NCBI GenBank assembly: GCA_018105865.1
Contig: CM030834.1
Coordinates: 855,834 to 919,833 of the forward strand
Length of the DNA stretch: 64,000 nucleotides
Origin: Metaphire vulgaris
Lineage: Eukaryota; Annelida; Clitellata; Crassiclitellata; Megascolecidae
Reading direction: 5' to 3'
Shown here: positions 45,728-58,079 of the stretch, piece after piece
How the letters are laid out: each line of letters opens with the position of its first letter
Numbering within the stretch: the first letter of the stretch is position 1
The notes under the pieces: model-generated
Seen by the model: the letters and a program-made list of their open reading frames with translations, nothing else
What the model was told of the DNA's origin: nothing
The model's database searches: none
Program-made: the position numbers and the translations under genes

Positions 45728-46678
45728 TAATTTTAAGTGGTTTAGGGTGCAAGTAAGCCTGGAAAGAATGGCGTGGAGAAATAGCAAAGAAGTATAGGCG
45801 TGCAGAAAGAGAAGAAGAGTGTGGAGGAAAATACTGATTAGTGATTGGGTTAGAAAATAGATAAAATGGGGGAAGGGTTAGTCAGCCAATCAGCTTTCAA
45901 TTAGTAAGCGAGTCAGTGGGTGATGTTCCGCATATTCGAATCGATCGATGGTAATCGCAGTTCGTTCGTAAATCAAACGGAGTGAAAATAGAGATTCCAG
46001 ACTACTTTCGGTTGCTATAATTAGGTCGTTGCTTAGTTACCCTCTGACCTCCGACATAAATATCCGCAAATTGCTGTCCATACAAAGGTCACCGTTCCAA
46101 TCTCACAGCGGGACTCGTCGTATGTGTTCATCGAGGAGCAGAGATATGCTCTACACAGCAGGGCCATCTATCCGCCTTCTCTGACAGATTAAATTTCCGA
46201 AACGCCTGAGTTCAATAGATTCCAGATCAAAACGATACGAACCACGAAATGAACCGAAGATGATATCAATTGGTTGCCCCATCTGTCTCCCGCCCACTAT
46301 TTACCACCATATGCATATTTTTGCGAACAAAATCCTAGAACTAGAGCAACGTTCTAGATCCGAGTTTGCCTAGCTTCTTCCGGTGGAAACGATCCGTTTC
46401 CGTGTTTGCCAATTTATGTCCGCGGAGTTTCAATTTTCGGCGAGAAAGTCAGTCGCTTTCAGACAGCATGCATGGACTCCTTAGATGTGTGTGTGTGTGT
46501 GTGTGTGTGTGTTGATGAACTGCTTATAATGGGCGCATCAGTTATTAACGGATGGTTCGCATATACTGACGGTCGAAACTAGGAACACAGTTGCGCAGAT
46601 GTCCGGATTAAGAAGACGGAGAATGTCAAAACATGATGTACTCAACTTACAACTGAGAACCAACCGATGGATTTGCAA
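43544..46678. other. Upstream of the recognised iGluR exons; no gene recognised
   Basis: Contains CTGGCTGG tandem near 44285-44310, repeated CCGGA-rich words near 44875-44955 (TTCCGGACTAG and TCCGGAAGAATTCCG, an inverted pair), (AAT)n with a LINE tail at 45683-45760, and (GT)n at 46485-46512. The iGluR promoter and first exon may be here, but I could not locate them. Confidence 0.4.
45683..45765 (-). mobile_element. CR1/L2-like LINE 3' tail with (AAT)n
   Basis: (AAT)n at 45683-45726 followed by GTAATTTTAAGTGGTTTAGG, the same tail as at 21722-21745. Only the last 40 or so bases of the LINE are kept. Confidence 0.7.
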
Positions 46679-46953
46679 CAGGGACGTAGCGACGGGGGGA
46701 GAGGGGTATATCGGTATATACCCTAAAATCAGTAGCCTATGTATATAATACAGTATATAACATATATAAATATAGGCTACATAGCATATAGGCCTATAAT
46801 ATATAATAGAAGTAATATAAGATATAATATATATATCCATGTATTTTATATATATATATATATAACATATAATATGCTTGTCACGAATAAAGATTATTAT
46901 ATATGCCCCACCAAATTTATACCCTCCCAAATCAATTCCTGGCTACGCCCCTG
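46679..46953. mobile_element. hAT-like MITE, 275 bp
   Basis: Ends CAGGGACGTAGC and GGCTACGCCCCTG are inverted. Flanks ATTTGCAA (46671-46678) and ATTGGCAA (46954-46961) agree at 7 of 8. The interior is AT-rich (TATATA runs). Confidence 0.85.
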
Positions 46954-47890
46954 ATTGGCAAATAATGGAGTGAAGGGTAATCTATGACGACTTATGAGAG
47001 AGCGATGCACAATTGAAGTTTTCTTTTAGAAATTTACGAATAGAATTTAATAACAGCGCGATTTCCATGCACATACAGAGAGCAAGAAGCATTTTCGGCG
47101 CATAGTCAACATCGCAGACGAAAATCTCAAAGTGTTATTTTTGGAAGATCCTCGCAGAAACAACTTATTCTTAATGGTTAATGCGATCGAATAAAGATTT
47201 TAAATGGCAAAAGTCTCTGTGTGTGTGTGGGGGGGGAAGAGAGCAAATCCTGACATCATAGCGAATAAACGGCCTCTAACTAAGCGGATTAACCGAAAAA
47301 GTAGAGAAACTGTCCAAGACAAATGCTGAGCGCGTTGCTTTTCGTGTTCGCTCAAACATTAATCGCTGATAATAATTAATTAAACGTGCCCAGGGTCGAC
47401 GCTTGGTGAGAGGCAACGAATTGCGAAATGTTCCACGACAGAAAATCTGATAACAGGAAACATAGAATGACAAATAGAAGAGCAAGACAGATAATAAAAT
47501 ACACAGATAACCTAAGAGAAGAAGTAGGATCGAAGACAACATTGAACTGATAGGAACAGCCAGAGACAAAGTGTAAATCCATGATCTGTCTGTCTATCTG
47601 TCTCTCTCTCTATATATAAATATATCTATGTCTTGTCTGTTTGTCTCTTTCTGTCTTTGGTTCTTTCTGTCTTGAAAGCGATTGTTTAGAAATGCTATCG
47701 GTCGTGGAATCTGACAAATCCCCACAAACAGAACAAAAAGACTCCTCAAAAATCATGTCCGTAAATCGTCCTGTTTCTGTGTAAGAACCCCATTCGCTTT
47801 GACTGCTACGTGGCATCACGTGACAGTCAAGCCAAGGTCATCTGCAATGACCTTGCAATGACCTTTCGACCGTCTGTTTCTCATTAATAT
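46954..47890. other. No gene recognised
   Basis: Short frames without domain matches. TCTGTCTG runs near 47585-47670 and a G-run at 47230. Confidence 0.4.
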
Positions 47891-49070
47891 AATTGATAGC
47901 CTGTTTGCAGTGCGTTGCCCGGAATTTTTGGTTGGGGGGGCGAAAGGGGCTAGCGTGTCAGATTCCTTACCCACCCCTGCTCCCCTTCACATAAAACTTT
48001 CTCACCGAATTTGCGCGGATCATTAGGTGATCTGGGGGCAGAGACACTTTAACCTTAACCGTGTTGACCGCGGAAGACATTCGACAGTGTAGTAGTATTT
48101 AAAGCAGTTAAAGTTCTAGTGATCCCGAAAAGACCCGATCTCATTTGACAAATCTCTGAGCTGTCACTGGACTAAGGAATTTGGAAATATTTTAAGAACA
48201 CAAAAATATGAAAAGTTTCTCTTAAGTCGTCCTTTGAATAACTGTCCATGACTTTTAACAGTTCACAAACACTCGTTTGCCATTGGATGATGTCGAAGTA
48301 AGATGTTTTGTAGTCTCTCATTTCTAAAGTAGTAACAGTAGTATAGTCATAGTTCAGATCTGGTTAGTTAGTAAGTCAGTGGCGTCTGAATTTTTTGTTG
48401 AAAAGATCCGTGTCAGATTAACCACCGCTGCCCCCTCCTCTTGACTGAAAACTTTTCGGATTTGGCGAATCAGATAGGTGGTCTAATTCTATTGGGAAGC
48501 ACTTGCCCCATTTGCCCCCGTGTGGCGACGCTAGTGCCTGTTTGACATCGGATAATGCAAGGATTATTGCTACAGTAGGCTATAGATATGCAAAATCCAG
48601 AAGAGTGATGAAACAAATTAAAACCACATTTTCGTGTGTCCCCACTAGCTGAGTCAAACTGTACTAGAATTGTCAATATATTTTGCCTCAATTTTATTCT
48701 AGAGCATTCAAACTTTCCAAAAAATGGTGAGCCATTTGAAAGGACACTATACAAAGTCTTTCAGAAATCTGTTCTCTGTCAAATGTCTAAAAATCGAAAT
48801 TGAAATGAGAGATAAGAAGGTTTTTAAGAGAGCTGGTTTCTTGTAAGACAAGTTCTATAGAAAACAAAAATATTATATAATTGATAGCCTGTTTGCAGTG
48901 CGTTGCCAGGAATTTTTGGTTGGGGGGGGGGGCGAAAGGGGTTAGCGTGTCAGATTCCTTACCCACCCCTGCTCCCCTTCACATAAAACTTTCTCACCGG
49001 ATTTGCGCCGATCTGGTAGGTGATCTGGGGCAGATTGGGGGCACTTCTCATCATGGAAAAGTTTGTGGCG
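47890..49070. repeat. Dispersed repeats, two similar copies plus one cluster-type copy
   Basis: The unit TTGATAGCCTGTTTGCAGTG followed by GGAATTTTTGGTTGGGG and GTGTCAGATTCCTTACCCAC occurs at 47893-48030 and 48873-49010. Reverse relatives lie at 4990-5030 and 5470-5515. Between the two copies, 48590-48780 is a further copy of the repeat clustered at 35600-36880. Confidence 0.75.
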
Positions 49071-49087
49071 ACGCTAGTGGTAGACTA

Positions 49088-49126
49088 GTCAGTAGTAGTA
49101 GTAGTAGTAGTAGTCATCCAGTGAAA

Positions 49127-49167
<41 letters not shown>

Positions 49168-49170
49168 CTA
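49088..49170. repeat. (AGT)n microsatellite
   Basis: Two AGT runs (49092-49113 and 49126-49167) around a short TCATCCAGTGAA spacer. Confidence 0.9.
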
Positions 49171-51218
49171 TAATTATTATTAACGGGGGCGGCGGTGCTC
49201 CATGCAGTGCCCCCGTATTGGCTACGCTAATACAAAAGCAACTGATTTCAAATGTTCACTGCTGTTTAGACGATTAGCTTCCGGCTTGAGTCGGAAAAGG
49301 TCGTCCGCGTTTCACCGATTAGCTTAAACGCCGTTAGAATGGTTTCTCTGTCGTGGTTTTATTATTCTTCGAAAGTTCAAACGAACAAAAAAAGTTGTCC
49401 GCTAAATCTCCGGAAAGAAAATCTCATCGAGAATTGATTTCAATCGATGCACTTTGCTCGTTCGAAATCACTCTGCCGACATTAATTGGAGAAATCAATT
49501 GAAATATCTTACGCGTGAAAAAATCCAAAAAAGGAAATGTGATCAAGAATTCACCTCTCTCTCTCTCTCTCGCACACACACACCACACACACGCACACAC
49601 TGAAATCAAATCATGATCAACATAAGTGCTGGCCTATGCAGCAGCAGCAGCAGCAGCAGAGCATGAAGTAAGCTTGATGCTGAAGCAGAACCAGACGAAG
49701 ACAGAGGAAGAGATCAACGAACGCACACAGATAGACACATACACACACAACCAATCAGGTAGAAAAACACAATACATATGATCGGAAACCAACGGAATGA
49801 CGGCGAGAACAACGGACCGTGAAAACAGCCACTTCCGCCGACACAGAGCGACAGTCGGTTCCAAGCGGTCGACCCGCGCATGGTCCGACCTATTTCATCG
49901 GCCTAGAAAAGAAATATTCAACAACACGAGAGAGAGAGACAGACAGACAGAGAAAGAGAGAAAGAGAGAAAGAGAGAGAGAAAGAGATAAGAGAGATAGG
50001 AAGAAAGGGAGAGAGAGAGAGAGAGAAAGAAAGGAAGAGAGAGGGAGAAAGAGAGAGATAGAAAGGGAGAGGAGAGATAAAAAAGGGAGAGAGCGAGATA
50101 AAGAAAGAGAGAGAAAGAAAGAGAGAAAGAGAGAGAGAGACATCTCATCACCGTATTTGTCAACTTGATGCTTTGTGAAGCGTCAATTAAACAGCGTTGC
50201 TTTCCAAAGGCTCTAAACAGCCATCTAGGTTCATCCGTTTTAGGGATGAAGAGCTTTCGACCAGAGCAGCCTAACGATGACCGTTGAATCAATTTAATAG
50301 CGAAGTGAAAATGACCGTTCATGTGCTGCAAACAGTGCCTTTACTTACACGACAAGAGTTCCTATTGAACCTCTCTCTGGATGCCACAAGCGTTAAAAAC
50401 AAACTATTGAAAGAATTCAGTTGGGATAAGACGATGTTATCTTAAGCGGCTTAGAAGGCATTAACCTCTGCGTGGAAACCAAATCAATTTTTTCATATTT
50501 CCAAATCCAAATCTCCTATAAATAGCTTTTGAATCAATCTATAGTTTAGACTGTTACTGCCTTTCCGTCCAAACTGTTCCATAAATCGACAATATCTTGC
50601 ACTAAAATCTAAATGTCACTATCCGAAATCAGTTTACTAACAAACCAGCCAACAGAGTCCAACAACACAGCTATAATAATTATAATACACAATGTAGGCT
50701 AATTATGTAAAACTATAACATAATTCAGAAGAAATAATATATATCTTAATTTGAAGTCGACAATTCAGTAGATTCGTGGCGAATTTCTGACCTAGTATAG
50801 AAACCGGTTTTCTATAGGTAGGTAAGTATGTCATCCCAAATGCAATATAGCCTACACATGTATATACCAACTATAGGCATAGTCATTGGTAAAGCTTAAC
50901 TGGTTTCATTTCAGCCAATGTTGGGCCTACTTCTTCTTCTTCTTCTGCCCCTCCCCCTCCCCCGTCTATTCTGACATCGTTGTCAGCGGCATTTCGCCGC
51001 GTCTTCGTCCTCTTTGTTTTCTGCTCTCACTTCGATCGGTCTATCAATTTTTTCGGTTCAGAAGCTTTGCACAATCTATTATCCGCTCCATTCACTCGCA
51101 GCCTCTTCTTCTTCCACTTCCTCCTCCTCCTCCTCCTCCTCCTCCTCCTCCTTCCTCTATTTCTGTTCTTTAGAGTCGCAACTGAACAGCAGACTCGAAT
51201 TTTAGCAATATTTTCGAC
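49171..51218. other. No gene recognised; GA tract and LINE tail remnant
   Basis: (CT)n-(CA)n at 49556-49600, GA-rich run at 49928-50143, a diverged CR1/L2-like LINE 3' end (- strand) at about 50435-50600 recognisable by GGCTTAGAAGGC and CCGTCCAAACTGTTCCATAA, and (TCC)n at 51118-51152. A - strand frame at 49634-49864 starts with a hydrophobic stretch but is not supported as a signal exon. Confidence 0.5.
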
Positions 51219-51375
51219 CATGGCCGTAGCTTGGAATTTCATTTAGGGGTATAATGCGATTTGGGGGTATAGATCTTTAAAAAACTTTGAAAATCTTAAA
51301 AACGCATTAAAAATGTGAAGGTAGCCTGATTTTTAGGGAGTATATATACCGACATACCCCGTCACTACGCCCCTG
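51219..51375. mobile_element. hAT-like MITE, 157 bp
   Basis: Ends CATGGCCGTAGC and CACTACGCCCCTG are inverted with mismatches. Flanks TTTTCGAC and TTTTCGAT (51211-51218, 51376-51383) agree at 7 of 8. Related to the copy at 46679. Confidence 0.75.
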
Positions 51376-51684
51376 TTTTCGATGAGTGGGAGAGCATTTC
51401 TATGAACGTGGTGTAGATAAAATCGTAAAATAAAAAAAACCATTCGCCAAAATACAGCAATACAAGACTGTTTATCACTCGACGACTAATTATTATTTCA
51501 TTTAATTCACCAAAGTACAATAGAACCTCTTTATGGCGACTCTTCCTATAGCGACAACCGCTTAAAGGGACACAAAAGGCGACGGTTTTGACTTTTGTTT
51601 AACGTTCACAGACGACTGAAAAGAAAACCCGATATAACGATCATCTTCGTTACAAATCTCAGCCAGTCTATTTTCATTCAATGC
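51376..51684. other. Spacer with a possible pogo-like end
   Basis: CAATAGAACCTCTTTATGGC at 51519 resembles the repeat at 8750. No coding sequence. Confidence 0.35.
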
Positions 51685-51867
51685 CAGTGGCAGCTCCACA
51701 GGGGTCAGAGGGCCCGTGCCCCCTATTGAGTGTCTGGCCCCCATTGGCCCCCTGTTGGGACCCTATACTTAATACTACATACATAACAACAAATGGTTGG
51801 TCCCCATGATTAGAAGCTGCCACCCCAACGCTCCGCCCCCACTTGCCAAATCCTGGAGCCGCCACTG
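51685..51867. mobile_element. hAT-like MITE, 183 bp (same family as 23148)
   Basis: Reverse orientation relative to the 23148 copy. Ends CAGTGGCAGCTCC and GGAGCCGCCACTG are inverted. Flanks TTCAATGC and TTCAGTGC agree at 7 of 8. Confidence 0.9.
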
Positions 51868-52126
51868 TTCAGTGCTGCTTGTCTTAAAGCGTTTGCTGCC
51901 ACCGTGGATTTTAGGTTCGTAAGTTCACTGTCTTAGTGCGCCTCGTTGGCGCTCTATGCGTAAGCACAGGAAACTATACATAAAACATCGTTTCAAAAGA
52001 ATCGGATAATTTACAAGAAGTGCACAATGCACGGAAGAGAAACACTGCTAAGCAAGATTAGCACGGCTGCTGCTGCTGCTTATGTGTGCCGACCATAAAG
52101 CACATTGCCCGTCGAATGCGATGGGG

Positions 52127-52393
52127 CAGTGGCGTAGCGTGACTTTTTGGGGCCCGAAGGGCATCTTTGTCATGGGGGCCCCAAAGTTTCAAAGTTTCGG
52201 GCTGACGAGCAAAAAAAAAAGGTCATCATCTCCTTTTTCACCCTGACGAGCAAAAAAAAAAAGGTCGTCAGGACGATCACTTCTAGGATTTAAGTTAAGA
52301 AGTTACGGTTAACCCTAACCTAACCCTACCTTAGAAAGAATGGGGCCGGGGGCAGTCAACAAAGTGCCCCCGGCCCCCCACGTTACGCCACTG
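52127..52393. mobile_element. hAT-like MITE, 267 bp, left border of the satellite
   Basis: Ends CAGTGGCGTAGCGTG and CACGTTACGCCACTG are inverted with one mismatch. The interior has the paired TGACGAGC-A(n) motif (52203, 52244) and AACCCTAACCTAACCCTACC, a telomere-like run. The satellite begins at the very next base. A sister copy in the same orientation is at 62826-63112. No matching 8-bp flanks. Confidence 0.85.
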
Positions 52394-55300
52394 GTTTCGG
52401 TCCTAATCGGTACGTTTCGGCCCTATTCGGTACGTTTCGGTCCTATTCGGTCCTATTAGGTACGTTTCGGTCCTAATCGGTGCGTTTCGGTCCTATTCGG
52501 TCCTATTAGGTACGTTTCGGTCCGAATCGGTGCGTTTCGGTCCTATTCGGTACGTTTCGGTCCTATTCGGTCCTATTAGGTACGTTTCGGTCCTAATCGG
52601 TACGTTTCGGCCCTATTCGGTACGTTTCGGTCCTATTCGGTCCTATTAGGTACGTTTCGGTCCTATTCGATACGTTTCGGTCCTATTAGGTACGTTTCGG
52701 TCCTATTCGGTACGTTTCGGTCCTATTCGGTCCTATTAGGTACGTTTCGGTCCTAATCGGTACGTTTCGGCCCTATTCGGTACGTTTCGGTCCTATTCGG
52801 TCCTACTAGGTACGTTTCGGTCCTACTCGGTACGTTTCGGTCCTATTCGGTCCTATTAGGTACGTTTCGGTCCTAATCGGTACATTTCGGCCCCATTCGG
52901 TACGTTTCGGTCCTATTCGGTCCTACTAGGTACGTTTCGGTCCCAATCGGTGCGTTTCGGTCCTATTCGGTCCTATTAGGTACGTTTCGGTCCTAATAGG
53001 TACGTTTCAGTCCTATTCGGTACGTTTCGGTCCTATTCGGTCCTATTAGGTACGTTTTGGTCCTAATCGGTACGTTTCGGAACTTTTCGGTACGTTTCGG
53101 TCCTATTCGGTCCTATTGAGTACGTTTCGGTCCTAATCGGTACGTTTCGGTCCTATTCGGTCCTATTGAGTACGTCTCGGTCCTACTCGGTACGTTTCGG
53201 CCCTATTCGGTACGTTTCGGTCCTATTCGGTCCTATTAGGTACGTTTCGGTCCTAATCGGTACGTTTCGGCCCTATTCGGTACGTTTCGGTCCTATTCGG
53301 TACGTTTCGGTCCTATTCGGTCCTATTAGGTACGTTTCGGGCCTAATCGGTTGTTTCGGCCCTATTCGGTACGTTTCGGTCCTATTCGGTCCTACTAGGT
53401 ACGTTTCGGTCCTATTCGGTACGTTTCGGCCCTATTCGGTCCTATTAGGTACGTTTCGGTCCTAATCGGTACATTTCGGCCCTATTCGGTACGTTTCGGT
53501 CCTATTCGGTCCTACTAGGTACGTTTCGGTCCTATTCGGTACGTTTCGGTCCTATTAGGTACGTTTCGGTCCTATTCGGTACGTTTCGGTCCTATTCGGT
53601 CCTATTAGGTACGTTTCGGGCCTAATCGGTACGTTTCGGCCCTATTCGGTACGTTTCGGTCCTATTCGGTCCTACTAGGTACGTTTCGGTCCTATTCGGT
53701 ACGTTTCGGCCCTATTCGGTCCTATTAGGTACGTTTCGGTCCTAATCGGTACATTTCGGCCCTATTCGGTACGTTTCGGTCCTATTCGGTCCTACTAGGT
53801 ACGTTTCGGTCCTAATCGGTGCGTTTCGGTCCTATTCGGTCCTATTAGATACGTTTCGGTCCTAATCGGTACGTTTCAGTCCTATCCGGTACGTTTCGGT
53901 CCTATTCGGTCCTACTAGGTACGTTTCGGTCCTATTCGGTACGTTTCGGTCCTATTAGGTACGTTTCGGTCCTATTCGGTACGTTTCGGTCCTATTCGGT
54001 CCTATTAGGTACGTTTCGGGCCTAATCGGTACGTTTCGGCCCTATTCGGTACGTTTCGGTCCTATTCGGTCCTATTAGGTACGTTTCGGGCCTAATCGGT
54101 ACGTTTCGGCCCTATTCGGTACGTTTCGGTCCTATTCGGTCCTACTAGGTACGTTTCGGTCCTATTCGGTACGTTTCGGCCCTATTCGGTCCTATTAGGT
54201 ACGTTTCGGTCCTAATCGGTACATTTCGGCCCTATTCGGTACGTTTCGGTCCTATTCGGTCCTACTAGGTACGTTTCGGTCCTAATCGGTGCGTTTCGGT
54301 CCTATTCGGTCCTATTAGGTACGTTTCGGTCCTAATCGGTACGTTTCAGTCCTATCCGGTACGTTTCGGTCCTATTCGGTCCTACTAGGTACGTTTCGGT
54401 CCTATTCGGTACGTTTCGGTCCTATTAGGTACGTTTCGGTCCTATTCGGTACGTTTCGGTCCTATTCGGTCCTATTAGGTACGTTTCGGGCCTAATCGGT
54501 TGGCCCTATTCGGTACGTTTTCGGTCCTATTCGGTCCCTATTAGGTACGTTTCGGGCCTAATCGGTACGTTTCGGCCCTATTCGGTACGTTTCGGTCCTA
54601 TTCGGTCCTACTAGGTACGTTTCGGTCCTATTCGGTACGTTTCGGCCCTATTCGGTCCTATTAGGTACGTTTCGGTCCTAATCGGTACATTTCGGCCCTA
54701 TTCGGTACGTTTCGGTCCTATTCGGTCCTACTAGGTACGTTTCGGTCCTAATCGGTGCGTTTCGGTCCTATTCGGTCCTATTAGGTACGTTTCGGTCCTA
54801 ATCGGTACGTTTCAGTCCTATCCGGTACGTTTCGGTCCCTATTCGGTCCTACTAGGTACGTTTCGGTCCTATTCGGTACGTTTCGGTCCTATTAGGTACG
54901 TTTCGGTCCTATTCGGTACGTTTCGGTCCTATTCGGTCCTATTAGGTACGTTTCGGTCCTAATCGGTACGTTTCGGCCCTATTCGGTACGTTTCGGTCCT
55001 ATTCGGTCCTACTAGGTACGTTTCGGTCCTATTCGGTACGTTTCGGTCCTATTAGGTACGTTTCGGTCCTAATCGGTACATTTCGGCCCTATTCGGTACG
55101 TTTCGGTCCTATTCGGTCCTACTAGGTACGTTTCGGTCCTAATCGGTGCGTTTCGGTCCTATTCGGTCCTATTAGGTACGTTTCGGTCCTAATCGGTACG
55201 TTTCAGTCCTATTCGGTACGTTTCGGTCCTATTCGGTCCTATTAGGTACGTTTTGGTCCTAATCGGTACGTTTCGGAACTTTTCGGTACGTTTCGGTCCT

Positions 55301-55736
55301 ATTCGGTCCTATTGAGTACGTTTCGGTCCTAATCGGTACGTTTCGGTCCTATTCGGTCCTATTGAGTACGTCTCGGTCCTAATCGGTACGTTTCGGCCCT
55401 ATTCGGTACGTTTCGGTCCTATTCGGTCCTATTAGGTACGTTTCGGTCCGAATCGGTGCGTTTCGGTCCTATTCGGTACGTTTCGGTCCTATTCGGTCCT
55501 ATTAGGTACGTTTCGGTCCTAATCGGTACGTTTCGGCCCTATTCGGTACGTTTCGGTCCTATTCGGTCCTATTAGGTACGTTTCGGACCTATTCGATACG
55601 TTTCGGTCCTATTAGGTACGTTTCGGTCCTATTCGGTACGTTTCGGTCCTATACGGTGCTATTAGGTACGTTTCGGTCCTAATCGGTACGTTTCAGTCCT
55701 ATTCGGTACGTTTCGGTCCTATTCGGTCCTATTAGG
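52394..55736. repeat. Satellite array with strict 10-bp period
   Basis: About 3.3 kb built from a few decamers: TACGTTTCGG, TCCTATTCGG, TCCTATTAGG, TCCTAATCGG and CCCTATTCGG, with single-base variants and very few indels. They combine into 40-50-bp groups and into a higher-order unit of about 470 bp (the variant TACATTTCGG recurs near 53750, 54220 and 54687). The period means every frame reads a 10-residue repeat (RYVSVLFGPI type); the open frames are not genes. Interrupted at 55737 by the LTR element and resumes at 62452. Confidence 0.95.
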
Positions 55737-56615
55737 TGTCAAGGTCATAGATGGATTTACCTATCCTGTCCTCGACATTATAATCGATGCGCATAGGTAA
55801 GCTATATCAAGATGAGTTATGAGTTAGATCAACCGAGAAATAATGTAAAGCAACACAGTGGTGGTATTTCAAATATTATTAAAATGTCATCTGTCTTCCA
55901 CCTAACAACATGAATATTGGATTAACAAGTTCTCAGCAATATATATCAGTTACTTAAATTACTATTCTATTATTAGTCTACCTAGAGGCTGGTCAATTAA
56001 CAAGAAAACTTATCACTTCCCTCCCCATCTTTGTGATCCAAGGATGATCTCTTTTCCATCGTTCTTTCTCGACTCTCGATGTTGACCGTGAAGATTCGTT
56101 GAGTAGTTTCGAACAGAGTTCTTCTTGCTTCCCTGAGTTTAGGCACAAATGTCCATGTCGTCAGAGCTGCCGTTGAATGTTTTCGACAATCTTCCTCTGC
56201 TTCTTGTTTAACGTCCCGATATAATCGTCTCGAAAGATCGTTCGTTGACTTCACGATTAGGCCTATCCCTCATTACTGAATTTTCTACACTGTAGTTTTA
56301 TCGTTTTCTATGACAGATGTGTCATAATCCTCATTCACGCCACGAATCCAGTTTCTTCGTTAACGAACCCCACGAGAGGTGTCCATAAACCCTCTGCTGT
56401 CCGATTCCCCCTTCCTCTCAACGTATTTATATTTTCTTTAGCGCCCTCTGGCTGTCCATCGACGTCGCAGTCACGTTCCGATTGGTTGATGACAGGCTCC
56501 CGAGTCCTCCCACATCTATTATTATTCATAAGCGACCAGCCTCAACGACCAGCCTCAATTAATATAATCACTTTTCTTAACCTGAACGATTTTAACATAT
56601 ATTGAGACCATCACA
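55737..56615 (-). repeat. LTR, 3' end of the element
   Basis: 879 bp, + strand ends TGTCAAGGTC and ACCATCACA. The terminal TGTGA...TCACA inverted repeat is clearer in the other LTR. Short frames of 85 and 64 codons occur identically in both LTRs and are not thought to be genes. Confidence 0.95.
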
Positions 56616-57773
56616 TATGCCCCCCTTTTAAAAAGTCATTTATGACGATTAAACAGTCTCATTATGTTAACAATCGTCAGACATGCCAATCATTACAATT
56701 TCCATCAATTAATAAAAGTCTATTCACAGCTACTACTGATTATGTGTGCTTAACGTCGCATTAAACATCGACTAAACATGCAAGTACTCAAACAGAACAA
56801 AACTAAATGCGACCTTACTTTATCTCTTCAGCAATTCCACTTTAAGCTTTATATAACACAAATATGCTGCTTCTAGATGAATAAACTCAGTTATGCACAT
56901 GTAGGCTATGATTACTATTTAAACTCTTAAATGGTCACACTCATTATCGTGCTTGCTTAAGAATCTACCAAAGACGACTTAAACAGTCTAATATCTTATT
57001 ATCTTCTCCCTTGATGTACTTAATATAAAATTATAAAACTAATTTACTAATTGCTAGAGCCCACCTCATTATTGTCACATTAAATATGGAATATAACATG
57101 CAATATACTCTAAGGGTCATGACTCATCAGTCATCATTTTAATTCTAACAATGCAACTTAAAGTAATCCGCCATCGCATCGTGGTTTCCCTACATATCCC
57201 ATAATCTTATTTCGAACTAATAATTGCTACTGAATGAATTCACAGTGAATTAACGATAATAAGGGCTGCCTATAAATAACCTCAGCTTCTTTACATTCTA
57301 GACTGCTTTCTAAAGTCAATGAAGTTTCGCATGACAAAACACTGCAGAATATAGCTACAGGTCCACTAATAAGGCTTGAGAATTCATGCAATTATCAAAA
57401 CAAAAAAAACAAATATGGTCATCCTCTTTAACTAATATAATCAGATTCATATCTGAATTTCAATATTACGGTTCTAAAAGCAGCTTTTAATTACTTGATC
57501 CCTTTCCCATTCTCGCATCCGCAAATTATATAACTTGCTATGAAACTTAGATTTTCTTAAAATAATTACTAAAAGGTTAGTATAAAACTAATATACATGC
57601 CTTAATCTATCTTAAGTATGCTCAGTCAGTCTCTCTCCATCCTTGTCTTTTCCCCATAACCAAAAAAACTTCTCTTCCATTAATTCTGCATCCTGATAAA
57701 GTCTAAAGTCACGTCCCTTTAAAAATGTCTCTGACTCGTTTTCACATATAGCAGAAGCATATCCGTTGGCTTT
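56616..57773. other. 3' non-coding part of the LTR element
   Basis: About 1.1 kb of AT-rich sequence between the end of the reading frames and the 3' LTR. No frame or repeat recognised. Confidence 0.6.
56618..56630 (-). promoter_or_regulatory. Polypurine tract of the LTR element
   Basis: On the - strand TAAAAGGGGGGCA lies three or four bases before the LTR start TGTGATGG. A purine run here is the expected primer for plus-strand DNA synthesis. Confidence 0.7.
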
Positions 57774-58079
57774 TCATCGTCTGCCCTTCAATTTCGTATT
57801 CCAGTGCAGACTCTTAAAGAATTCCGAGTTTGTCTTCTCCTCAATATTGAACAAACTATTACCAACAACTATGCAGCGATAATCTGTCTCATTCATCATA
57901 CGGAAATAAATGTGGACTCCCGCCACAGTTGCTGTCTTTAAATCATCAACAGATCCTATCTGATTAATAAATGGTTTGTGAGCCCCAACCAGTCTGATAT
58001 TTAACTTCTCAATTATCTCCACTGCTCTCAATGTGGAATCCTTTTTGTAAGAACACAAGTCCCAGACCTGTTCCATCAT
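57774..58079 (-). CDS. ORF3 of the LTR element, unknown, possible extension of ORF2
   Basis: 101 codons on the - strand, overlapping the end of ORF2 by 71 bases in another frame. Contains LNIRLVGAHKPFINQIGSVD, ATVAGVHIYFRMMNETDYRC and ends KSLHWNTKLKGRR. No family recognised. It could be the true C-terminus of ORF2 reached by a +1 shift, or a sequencing indel may have split one frame. Confidence 0.4.
   Translation of the reverse strand: MMEQVWDLCSYKKDSTLRAVEIIEKLNIRLVGAHKPFINQIGSVDDLKTATVAGVHIYFRMMNETDYRCIVVGNSLFNIEEKTNSEFFKSLHWNTKLKGRR

Noticed and set aside
49634..49864. Candidate signal-peptide exon of the iGluR (hydrophobic frame on the - strand)
   Set aside because: No conserved residue, no clear phase-1 donor to join 43543, and the frame ends in a GCA/CTG microsatellite.
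53166..53465. 99-codon frame with 10-residue repeats
   Set aside because: Consequence of the 10-bp satellite period lacking stops; present in all frames.
55997..56529. 85- and 64-codon frames in the LTRs as genes
   Set aside because: They lie wholly inside both LTRs, identical by position, with no domain match.
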